Assembly (NCBI GenBank): GCA_002371345.1
Contig: DFHY01000015.1
Span: 1-32,830, forward strand
Source of the DNA: Lachnospiraceae bacterium UBA3711
GTDB taxonomy: Bacteria > Bacillota > Clostridia > Lachnospirales > Lachnospiraceae
Direction: 5' to 3'
DNA length: 32,830 nt
A program made the translations under genes and the position numbers. Positions 25,384 through 31,850 of the stretch are shown one piece after another; within the stretch, counting starts at the first letter, position 1; each line of letters starts with the position of its first letter. The notes beneath the pieces were generated by a model. It searched no databases. It had not been told where the DNA came from and was given only the letters and a program-made list of their open reading frames with translations.

Positions 25384-26589
25384 TTACCCTCCCCTGGCTT
25401 TACGGCAGTCTTTACACTCATGCATATGCCCGCATTCGTCCATATCCATCTCGTGTACTGTCCGTTTCAGGGATGGACAGGTCACGCTGGTATGCCAGCA
25501 GCTTCCGTACGGATCCACGTAGTATTCACCGGTAGAACGGCTTCCGCAGTATGGACACTTCTTGTACTTTCCGCCGCTGGTATTGCGGGCGTTTTTCAGC
25601 TGCCCTTTGGTAACGGGGATAATAGTCACTTTCAGGTGTGAGCAGTCCGGATTGGTGTGAAAGACGCTTCCATGCTCTGTAACATACACTGTCCGGTTGT
25701 GACTGTTGTCTCCCTTCTCCTGTTTTTTACGTCCGGAATGTCCGTCCTTGCCGGTCCAGCCCCTGACAACGGCTTTCTGCACAAAAAAAGTTAGCGGAAG
25801 AGAGATCAGGGAATATCTGGGCCTTGGCTGATATGAGAGCACCAGGCGTATGAAATCCCCCTCCTTCATGTAGGAGGAATTGAGAAATGAAGCGTAGCGT
25901 ACAGCGTCCTTGTCGGCTGCGGTATCAATGACACGGGCGGTTGCCCAGGCATCGGACAGAGCGGCCCTGATAATGTTGTTGGCGTCTCCGTATTCCTCTT
26001 TATAAGCGGCAATCGCCATCTCCTGCGCGGTCGAGGTGAGCGACCCTGAATACTGTGCCGCGGTGCGCATTACACATGCGTACTGAAGCACAATGGCAGT
26101 AAAAACAAAAAACAGCGGGAGCTCAAGCGCTGCCTCAACAGTGAGAGATGAGCGCAGGAAACGAGGAATCCTTGCGGCATAGGTTTGCAGCTGGCTTTTC
26201 AGGAAGGCAGTTCTGCAGGAATGCTGTTGCCTATCAGTGCAGGTTTGCAGCTGGCTTTTCAGGAGGGCAGTTCTGCAGAAATGTTGAAATCTTGCAGCGC
26301 AGGCACGTCTGACTGATGGCACAGCATCCCAAAGTGAGGTGAAAAAGGATGTCCTGAATGCCGCATACCGCTGAATCGGGGAGAGCACTATATCCTTTCT
26401 ATAAGACAATAAGCTGGTTACAATTACATATCTTGGGTTCTTATTTTGATTTGGAGAAAGAAGGTATCTCTTTCTATCGGAAAAAGCGGGGGCCTTATCC
26501 GTTCGCATGAGGAGACTCTTAAGAGATACCCGGATGAAATATATGGTTTTTAATAGATTCATTATTATCGGTATGCGGCACGAGAACAT
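25384..26589 (-). CDS. TadE-like protein with Cys/His tail; start within an inverted repeat
   Basis: 401 residues as drawn. A pseudopilin-type segment, SSLTVEAALELPLFFVFTAI, begins near residue 146, with Glu at +5. The C-terminal 110 residues hold two similar Cys/His modules: HGSVFHTNPDCSHL with KKCPYCGS, and YGSCWHTSVTCPSL with ECKDC; these probably bind zinc. The N-terminus is uncertain. The frame is open from ATG 26589, which lies inside a 40-bp inverted repeat behind GAGGTGAAAAAGG. A GTG at 26388 with AAAGGA four bases upstream is the alternative, giving 334 residues. Either way the leader before the pseudopilin segment is unusually long, is basic, and contains a 20-residue tandem repeat. 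It lies 86 bases upstream of the peptidase gene. Confidence 0.75.
   Translation of the reverse strand: MFSCRIPIIMNLLKTIYFIRVSLKSLLMRTDKAPAFSDRKRYLLSPNQNKNPRYVIVTSLLSYRKDIVLSPIQRYAAFRTSFFTSLWDAVPSVRRACAARFQHFCRTALLKSQLQTCTDRQQHSCRTAFLKSQLQTYAARIPRFLRSSLTVEAALELPLFFVFTAIVLQYACVMRTAAQYSGSLTSTAQEMAIAAYKEEYGDANNIIRAALSDAWATARVIDTAADKDAVRYASFLNSSYMKEGDFIRLVLSYQPRPRYSLISLPLTFFVQKAVVRGWTGKDGHSGRKKQEKGDNSHNRTVYVTEHGSVFHTNPDCSHLKVTIIPVTKGQLKNARNTSGGKYKKCPYCGSRSTGEYYVDPYGSCWHTSVTCPSLKRTVHEMDMDECGHMHECKDCRKARGG
26181..26300. repeat. 60-bp tandem repeat in the TadE-like gene
   Basis: AGGTTTGCAGCTGGCTTTTC begins at 26181 and again at 26241. About 39 of the first 40 positions are identical, then the copies diverge. 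The period of 60 is in frame and encodes the repeated CRTALLKSQLQTC/CRTAFLKSQLQTY segment on the minus strand. Confidence 0.85.
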
Positions 26590-26607
26590 CCTTTTTCACC
26601 TCACTTT
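26331..26607. repeat. 277-bp element with about 40-bp terminal inverted repeats (invertible segment or MITE)
   Basis: The left arm, 26331-26370, begins AAAGTGAGGTGAAAAAGGAT and ends TGCCGCATACCG. The right arm, 26569-26607, is its reverse complement with one single-base indel and about three mismatches. The 198-bp interior looks AT-richer than its flanks and holds a second perfect inverted repeat, GGTATCTCTT (26463-26472) and AAGAGATACC (26521-26530). No recombinase or transposase gene lies inside or next to it, and I see no clear target-site duplication. It covers the 5' end of the TadE-like gene. Confidence 0.9.
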
Positions 26608-26658
26608 CCTCGCAGATTCCGAATCAATTCCGACACCGGCTTAGCTGTGCCGTGTCGC

Positions 26659-26881
26659 GATGTACGGATCGCTTCGTTGCTTCGCAACTCTCGCGCTCCT
26701 CGGCCACTCCGCACTCTCGTAATTTGCTAAAGCAAATTACTACGTGCTCCGTGTCCGGTGGGTCAACTTCTACGCTCCGCTTCGGTCGGCGCTAAGCGGA
26801 CGTCCACTGGACGTCCAGCGCCCCTTTCGCCTCTGGCAAACAAGTTTGCCTCGGCTTCAGGGCTTTTGACCTTTACATCAT
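26659..26881 (+). repeat. dispersed structured repeat, copy B (223 bp, fullest form)
   Basis: Begins GATGTACGGATCGCTTCG and ends GACCTTTACATCAT. Perfect hairpins in order: GTAATTTGCT-AA-AGCAAATTAC (26719-26740); GGCGCT/AGCGCC enclosing GGACGTCC-ACT-GGACGTCC (26788-26822); and GGCAAAC-AA-GTTTGCC (26835-26850). The left 123 bases match copy A and the right about 55 bases match copy C, so the family is modular. It lies between the pilin and TadE-like genes, in reverse orientation to both. Confidence 0.88.
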
Positions 26882-26885
26882 TATA

Positions 26886-27163
26886 TTAATATGCCTGTTT
26901 TGCCGGGCAATTATGCGCGCCGTGAGAAAGAGTCAGACGCGGTTTGCAGCTGCCTTTGAGCCGCAGCGCTCTAACAGCCGGAATGGGAACTCTAAAAACC
27001 AGGCTGACTGCAGAGCCTGCGGCCTGATGTGCACGGATAGTCCGGGAGAAGCATGTTCTTTCACCGGGAGTACCCTGCATGACAAATGCTTATGAGTAGA
27101 TAGATCGCTTTGTCATTTGCCGTAACTGAATTGACAGTGATTTAATTGTTCAGGGGTTCAGAG
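26886..27163. other. spacer between repeat B and the pilin gene
   Basis: No supported gene. A 60-codon plus-strand frame (26913-27095) contains CRACGLMC but has no ribosome binding site or family. TGACAAA and TTTGTCA form a loose inverted repeat at about 27078-27117, related to the hairpin at 9767-9799. Confidence 0.5.
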
Positions 27164-27367
27164 TCAGACTCCCTTGGCATCGCTTGCCGCCTTAGACAGG
27201 ATATCCTTGACGATCTGTGTTACCTGTTTCTTGAAGATGACAACCAGAGAAATGAGTACCACGAGAATCAGAATGATCTCGACGACACCGACGCCTTCTT
27301 CATCCGCAGCGACTTCACGGACCGCGGAGGAAACGGCATCTTTCAGACGTTTCAGTAATCTCCACAT
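27164..27367 (-). CDS. Flp-type (type IVb) pilin
   Basis: 67 residues, the size of Flp pilins. A charged leader of about 25 residues ends EEG, followed by VGVVEIILILVVLISLVVIF: Gly at -1, Glu at +5 and a 20-residue hydrophobic helix, the class III prepilin pattern. A short amphipathic tail (TQIVKDILSKAASDAKGV) follows. The ATG at 27367 is supported by AAAGGAGG eight bases upstream; the open frame extends to 27565 without a site. It should be the major subunit, processed by the A24 peptidase at 24854-25297. It is separated from the rest of the locus by about 575 bases of repeats, so it may be transcribed on its own. Confidence 0.86.
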   Translation of the reverse strand: MWRLLKRLKDAVSSAVREVAADEEGVGVVEIILILVVLISLVVIFKKQVTQIVKDILSKAASDAKGV

Positions 27368-28101
27368 GGACAGCTCCTCCTTTCTGTTAGTATTTTCCTG
27401 AACACTCCGGCAGTGAACACTTATACAAGTCTGCCGTCTGCAGACTTGTCTCACCGTGCCCGGGACCTGAAAGGACCATTTCACTGAGCGCGGCTGTGAT
27501 CCGCCGGGAACATTTACCCATCCATGGAGTGCACTCTCCACTGAGCAATGCTTGTTATATCCCACCGCCTTAGGAGGTGGAGACTTCCGGACTGCGTTGA
27601 AAGCATGGGTTTCCTTCTGGTGTATGCACTTCCATCAGGTCACTCTGCCCGGTAAAATGCATCAGCGTAAGGATAGATATATGCCGGAGTGTTGGAATTC
27701 AATAGATCAGGGAAATTGACTGTGCCGGTTGATATACACTGTCTGACGGCTTGATTGGTTTGTCTAAATGCGGCGAAGCTTAGAATACCAAATTGCCGGA
27801 TTTATAACCGCGGTGCTGCGGCTGCGCATATACTAATAATGCGGTGAGGTTTAGAAACTGTTCTAAGGATCCCGGAATCGGGATAGCTGCGTTATAGCAC
27901 AGCGGAGTAAGCGGCGCAATGGAAAATGCGGTGCATTTGTCATTTTCAGGGATTGGCACAAAGTTGCTTTGAGGAAGCAGCCTGGGATTCATGTTTTTTC
28001 TACGGGACGTATCACATTATTTGAAACAGTCTGTATTGGCGCTTAACAGAGAGGCTGGGTATCAGCCGATGCCAGTGTTAAATGGAATGTGCTATAGAAT
28101 G
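27368..28101. other. long intergenic region with hairpins, no clear gene
   Basis: Divergent region between the pilin gene and the HD gene. A perfect hairpin, ACAAGTCTGC-CGTCT-GCAGACTTGT, lies at 27425-27449, and a palindrome, GAGTGCACTC, near 27530; both are upstream of the pilin and could be regulatory. The frames at 27780-27992 and 27991-28221 have no recognisable product. The part from about 27640 to 27990 shows nothing I can interpret. Confidence 0.5.
27562..27580. other. short hairpin resembling an IS200/IS605-type end
   Basis: CCACCGCCTTAGGAGGTGG folds into a seven-pair stem with one mismatch and is followed by AGACTTCCGG. Imperfect hairpins of this look mark the ends of IS200/IS605 elements. 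No tnpA or tnpB remnant is nearby, so this is a weak resemblance only. Confidence 0.2.
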
Positions 28102-28110
28102 TGCTATACT
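28102..28110 (+). promoter_or_regulatory. possible extended -10 promoter for the HD gene
   Basis: TGCTATACT matches the extended -10 pattern TGnTATAMT. A partial duplicate, GAATGTGCTATA, lies just upstream. There is no convincing -35 box. The transcript would start about 100 bases before the HD gene. Confidence 0.35.
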
Positions 28111-28222
28111 TTTGTGGGATGCAGGAAGAAATCTGATGATATAGAGGCTGAGAGCTCTGAAGCCGGAGCAATGTTGTTAAGCTATGGGCGATATATTTGC
28201 CGGAGGCGGATTGGTGATTAAC

Positions 28223-28810
28223 ATGGATGAACGTATAAAACAGCAGCTGGACTTTTGTCTTGAGATCGATAAGGAAAAGAATATATTTCGCCAGACTCAT
28301 TTGTCAGGCCATGGCCGCAATGAGAATGACGCTGAACATGCGTGGCATATGTCGATCATGGCATACCTTCTGAGGGAGTATTCGAACGAGAAGATAGACA
28401 TCGCAAGAGTCATGCTTATGTGCCTGATTCATGACATTGTGGAAATTGATGCCGGTGATACCTATGCCTATGACGAGGAGGGGCTCAAAACGCAGAAGGC
28501 CCGGGAGGACGCGGCAAAAGAGCGCATTTTCTCGATTCTTCCGGATGATCAGAAGTCAGAGTTGATTGCTGTTTTTGATGAATTTGAGGAAAATTTGACT
28601 CCGGAGGCGAAGTACGCGCATGCCATGGACAATTTGCAGCCGCTCATTTTAAACAACAGTAATGGCGGAAGTGACTGGCGTGAACATGGAGTGTCGGCTC
28701 ATACTGTTTATGGGCGGCAGGGAAAAACACGGCTGGGATCAGAGAAGCTGTATGAGGTTTCCGATCAAATACTTAAGGAGAATATCCGCAAGGGCAATCT
28801 CCCGGAATGA
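28223..28810 (+). CDS. HD-domain phosphohydrolase (YfbR/HDDC2-like)
   Basis: 195 residues of the HD superfamily that includes 5'-deoxynucleotidases. Metal-binding residues are His39 in ENDAEHAWHM, the His70-Asp71 doublet in CLIHDIVEIDAGDTYAYD, and a distal Asp in AHAMDNLQPLI. The arrangement and size match YfbR and HDDC2 relatives, which dephosphorylate deoxynucleoside monophosphates; the substrate is not proven here. I start at ATG 28223, where homologues begin. GGAGG at 28202-28206 is better spaced for GTG 28214, three codons upstream, so that may be the real start. It is followed 180 bases later by thpR. Confidence 0.88.
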   Translation: MDERIKQQLDFCLEIDKEKNIFRQTHLSGHGRNENDAEHAWHMSIMAYLLREYSNEKIDIARVMLMCLIHDIVEIDAGDTYAYDEEGLKTQKAREDAAKERIFSILPDDQKSELIAVFDEFEENLTPEAKYAHAMDNLQPLILNNSNGGSDWREHGVSAHTVYGRQGKTRLGSEKLYEVSDQILKENIRKGNLPE

Positions 28811-28990
28811 CAAGTATTGATTCGGTATGATATTGAAGCGTTGTATGCGGATTGCTTCTGCCATCTATACAATGATGGCGGCGTGCCACTTCTCGGGAGT
28901 GTCCTGCCGGCGCAGAAAAGGCAGGCAGCCCAGGTTTGAGAAGCTGCATGGAAAGCCGTGGCGGAAGATCCATTTGAGGAGAAAAACAAT

Positions 28991-29488
28991 ATGAGACTGT
29001 TTGTTGCGATAACACTTTCAGAAGAGATGAAAGCAGCCATTATCTCGCTTATGCATGAGATGAAGCCACATGTAAAGGGTAAATATACACCAGTGCAGAA
29101 TCTTCATCTGACGCTCGCTTTTATAGGTGAGATAAAGAACGTAAGTGAAGTCAGGGATGCTCTTGGGAAGATTTCAGTTAAGCCGTTCAAGCTGTCTCTG
29201 ACGGATATCGGAAACTTTGGAGATCTTCTCTGGATCGGAGTAAAGGGTAATCAGGGATTGTCGGGGGCCGCAAAAGCCGTAAGGGATGCACTGGACAATG
29301 CCGGCATTGATTATGACCGTAAAGGTTTCACTCCACATATTACAATTGTCAGGAATGCATCAGGCAGGTGGCAGGGAATAAAGGCCCCGAAAACTGAGAT
29401 GATGGTGAAGAGAGTTTCTCTGATGAAATCTGAGCAGCGAAACGGAAAGACAGTCTATTCTGAGGTAAAACTTGCAGAGAACCATTGA
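28991..29488 (+). CDS. thpR: RNA 2',3'-cyclic phosphodiesterase (ThpR, 2H family)
   Basis: 165 residues of the 2H phosphoesterase superfamily, also annotated as 2'-5' RNA ligase. Both HxT/S motifs are present, His39 in LHLTLAFIG and His116 in PHITIVRN, forming the two-histidine active site that opens RNA 2',3'-cyclic phosphates. The N-terminus MRLFVAITL is the usual family start. GAGGAG upstream supports ATG 28991 over an 11-codon longer frame. The cellular role is probably RNA end processing. The gene stands alone, with a hairpin just past its stop. Confidence 0.92.
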   Translation: MRLFVAITLSEEMKAAIISLMHEMKPHVKGKYTPVQNLHLTLAFIGEIKNVSEVRDALGKISVKPFKLSLTDIGNFGDLLWIGVKGNQGLSGAAKAVRDALDNAGIDYDRKGFTPHITIVRNASGRWQGIKAPKTEMMVKRVSLMKSEQRNGKTVYSEVKLAENH

Positions 29489-29514
29489 GTCGTCAACTTC
29501 AATATGAATGCAAA

Positions 29515-29550
29515 GCGAAGGAGAGAATTTTCATGAATTCTGATCTTCGC
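29515..29550 (+). terminator. hairpin after thpR
   Basis: GCGAAG and CTTCGC enclose GAATT/AATTC in a nested stem 27 bases after the thpR stop. There is no T run, so termination is uncertain. Confidence 0.4.
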
Positions 29551-29577
29551 ATCATGTAGCCTTGCATGCCGTGTTGA

Positions 29578-29682
29578 TTCTTCAGGGCTTTTGCTTCGTC
29601 AGCAGCAGCCGCTTTCCGACAGGCTTTTCTTGCATACCGCATCGAGCCTTCAGGGCTTTTGCCCTTTACCTCATAATCTACT
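29578..29682 (+). repeat. two dispersed repeat cores, copies F and G
   Basis: TTCAGGGCTTTTG occurs at 29581 and again from 29650, the second followed by CCCTTTACCTCATAATCT. Copy G matches the core plus tail; copy F has only the core. Both are in the thpR to decarboxylase gap and in the same orientation as most other copies. Confidence 0.75.
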
Positions 29683-29802
29683 TGCCTACATGGTGATTTC
29701 ATGATATTTTGTTCAGGCTACTTTGAACAGAGATTAAGACATCTATGCAAGGCTTTACGTGTGACGTGCTTTGCCGGAATGTGACGAAGCGGGAGATCAT
29801 CC

Positions 29803-31041
29803 ATGGGAAATATGAAAGAGCATACCAAGATCACTATGCAGCTGATGGATCTGCTGGATTCTGATGAGCAGCTGAAAAGTCTGGTCGAGAAGTCGATTGA
29901 CCTTGCAGCTCAGGAGAATCCGGACAAGGTGAAGAACCCTGTCCGAAGCCTCGATATGCTGTATGACTATATTGATTTCACTCAGACAGTCATGCCGTGG
30001 GCGTATCTTCCGGAAGAGTGCTTCAGAAACTTCGTCACCAAGACTGATCAGAGCTGTCTTTACATCTATTATCTTCTGGACAGACCGCTTCCGGAACTGG
30101 AAGGCAGGCTTGAATTCCGTCCGTCGGTTCAGTTCCTTGAACCGATCTATCACTGGCTGAAGGACTACAATAACGCACTCCAGGTATACATGGATTCGGA
30201 AGACTCGTGGAAAGACGAATACTATCAGAATCTGTACAAGGATCCTACATGGCATCTGGATCAGGGTTGGTTTGAGGACAGCTCAAACTGGCATTCCTTC
30301 AATGAATTCTTCTCAAGAAGACTCAGCGATATGGAGAAGATCAGGCCGCTTGCGGGAAGAGACGATGACACGGTCGTCACTTCACCCGGAGATTCACTTC
30401 CGCAGGGCACATGGGACATTGATGATAAGGGCTATTTCTGTTCGGGAGATGTGTATGACGAACATGGCGTACTTATCAAAACCAGCGCATTTTTCTCGGT
30501 CGACGATCTGCTCGGGGAAATGGGCAGGCCTTACGCGGAGGAGTTTTACGGGGGTACGCTGACCCACACTTTTTATAATTTCGATGACTATCACAGATGC
30601 CATACTCCGGTGTCCGGAAAGGTTCTGGCAGCTTATGTAATCGGGAATCCGGACGCGGTCGGAGGGATCACTACCTGGGATCCGGAGAGAGGGCAGTACG
30701 TTCTTGAGTCATGCTTTGCGGGATGGCAGTCATATGAGACGAGAGGCTGTGTCATTATTGAGACAGACCGGCACGGGCTGTGCGCGGTTCTGCCTGTGGC
30801 TCAGGGACAGGTATCGAGTGTTCATTTTACTGAGAATGTCAAGGTCGGGCAGAGGATCGAGAAGGGCGATGAGCTCGGATACTTCCTGTTCGGCGGATCA
30901 GACTGCGTGATGCTGTTCTCATCCAAGACAGGATTTGAACTGACCGCGCAGCCCGCCTCGAGCGACGATACCTACGCGAACGGATACGCAAAGATTCTCT
31001 GCCGCGCGCAGTACGGAAGATTCGTTCCTGCCGCGGAGTGA
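29803..31041 (+). CDS. phosphatidylserine decarboxylase-like protein
   Basis: 412 residues. Residues about 1-155 resemble the N-terminal domain associated with bacterial PSD-like proteins. The PSD core then shows HSFNEFFSRRL (164-174), SPGDS (194-198), NFDDYHRCHTPVSGKV (259-274) and the self-cleavage region FLFGGSDCVMLF (361-372). Ser366 is the expected source of the pyruvoyl group, with Asp197 and His264 or His267 completing the triad. The cleavage site reads GGSD rather than the classical LGST, and no membrane helix is present, so it may act on a soluble or unusual substrate. A typical PSD makes phosphatidylethanolamine. The start is ATG 29803 after GGGAG. It appears monocistronic and is the first gene on the plus strand after the repeat-rich gap. 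Confidence 0.85.
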   Translation: MGNMKEHTKITMQLMDLLDSDEQLKSLVEKSIDLAAQENPDKVKNPVRSLDMLYDYIDFTQTVMPWAYLPEECFRNFVTKTDQSCLYIYYLLDRPLPELEGRLEFRPSVQFLEPIYHWLKDYNNALQVYMDSEDSWKDEYYQNLYKDPTWHLDQGWFEDSSNWHSFNEFFSRRLSDMEKIRPLAGRDDDTVVTSPGDSLPQGTWDIDDKGYFCSGDVYDEHGVLIKTSAFFSVDDLLGEMGRPYAEEFYGGTLTHTFYNFDDYHRCHTPVSGKVLAAYVIGNPDAVGGITTWDPERGQYVLESCFAGWQSYETRGCVIIETDRHGLCAVLPVAQGQVSSVHFTENVKVGQRIEKGDELGYFLFGGSDCVMLFSSKTGFELTAQPASSDDTYANGYAKILCRAQYGRFVPAAE

Positions 31042-31162
31042 AGGCACAATACTATTAACTTAAGCCTTTCTGCCTGCCGGCATCCCTGCGCGGGCGCTCA
31101 GGATATTAACTTAATGACAATGAGTGAAGACAGTTTTTTATCCATCACGCCTGGTAAAACAA

Positions 31163-31168
31163 TATAAT
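31163..31168 (+). promoter_or_regulatory. possible -10 box upstream of the ECF operon
   Basis: A perfect TATAAT lies 13 bases before the terminator hairpin at 31181 and about 130 bases before the sigma factor start. The -35 region is weak. If active, transcription would meet the hairpin almost at once. Confidence 0.35.
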
Positions 31169-31180
31169 AGAGAACAGAAG

Positions 31181-31218
31181 AAGCTTCCTGTATGCTATGA
31201 TGTACAGGGAGCTTTTTT
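31181..31218 (+). terminator. strong intrinsic terminator
   Basis: AAGCTTCCTGTA, a 10-base loop and TACAGGGAGCTT form a 12-pair stem with one mismatch, ending in six T residues. It is 140 bases past the decarboxylase stop and 80 before the sigma factor start. It is the best canonical terminator in the window. Confidence 0.9.
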
Positions 31219-31298
31219 GTATTAACAGGCTTAAATATTCGCTGACCCGCATGACCTGAATCATCTCAATCCCGTCCTATAGGACAGAAGGAAGAGCT

Positions 31299-31850
31299 AT
31301 GGAAGATGTCAGTATCATCGATCTGTACTGGGCGAGGTCCCAGGAAGCAATTACACAGACGAAAAACAAGTACGGAAGGCTGATCTATTCGATCTGCATG
31401 CGTATCCTCAGGATCGCGGAGGACGCGTATGAATGTGAAAATGACACGTATCTTAAGGCGTGGGATTCAATGCCTCCGCAGAGGCCGGATTATCTGAGCG
31501 CATATCTCGGGCGCATTGCCAGAAATCTGTCTCTGGACAGGTATGAGAAGGAGCACGCACAGAAGAGGGGCGGGAGTCAGATCCCTTTGATCCTTGATGA
31601 ACTCGAGGAGTGTATTCCGTCCATGCCTGACGGCGGTCTTCCGCTGGAGCTTCGAGATCTTCTGAACCGGTTTCTGGAGAGCCAGACTGAGCGCGCGAGG
31701 AAACTGTTCGTGCGACGATACTGGTTCGGTGACAGTGTGAAGGAGATATCGGAGAGATACGATCTTGGAGAGAGTCTTGTGAAGATGACACTTCTTCGGA
31801 GCCGAAATGCGCTCCGTGAACTTCTTGAACAGGAAGGGGTGAGTATATGA
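31299..31850 (+). CDS. ECF-type sigma-70 factor
   Basis: 183 residues with only sigma regions 2 and 4. Region 2 covers about 22-90 (LIYSICMRILRIAEDAYECE, AYLGRIARNLSLDRYEKEHA) and binds core polymerase and the -10 element. Region 4 (about 130-178; YWFGDSVKEISERYDLGESL, KMTLLRSRNALRELL) is a helix-turn-helix for the -35 element. ATG 31299 follows ACAGAAGGAAGAG. The stop overlaps the next start as ATGA, the usual arrangement of an ECF sigma and its membrane anti-sigma. The Cys in region 2 are not an obvious zinc site. The regulon is unknown. Confidence 0.93.
   Translation: MEDVSIIDLYWARSQEAITQTKNKYGRLIYSICMRILRIAEDAYECENDTYLKAWDSMPPQRPDYLSAYLGRIARNLSLDRYEKEHAQKRGGSQIPLILDELEECIPSMPDGGLPLELRDLLNRFLESQTERARKLFVRRYWFGDSVKEISERYDLGESLVKMTLLRSRNALRELLEQEGVSI

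Noticed and set aside
24735..25535. 266-residue plus-strand frame
   Set aside because: Antisense to two convincing pilus genes, no ribosome binding site, no family resemblance.
27562..27580. IS200/IS605 insertion or omega-RNA end
   Set aside because: Only a short hairpin resembles such ends; no tnpA or tnpB remnant or second end was seen. It is kept only as a very low confidence feature.
27991..28221. 76-residue plus-strand frame ahead of the HD gene
   Set aside because: No ribosome binding site or family; it spans the likely HD promoter and leader.
29499..29702. 67-residue minus-strand frame
   Set aside because: It lies across two copies of the dispersed repeat, which supply most of its codons. 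No ribosome binding site.
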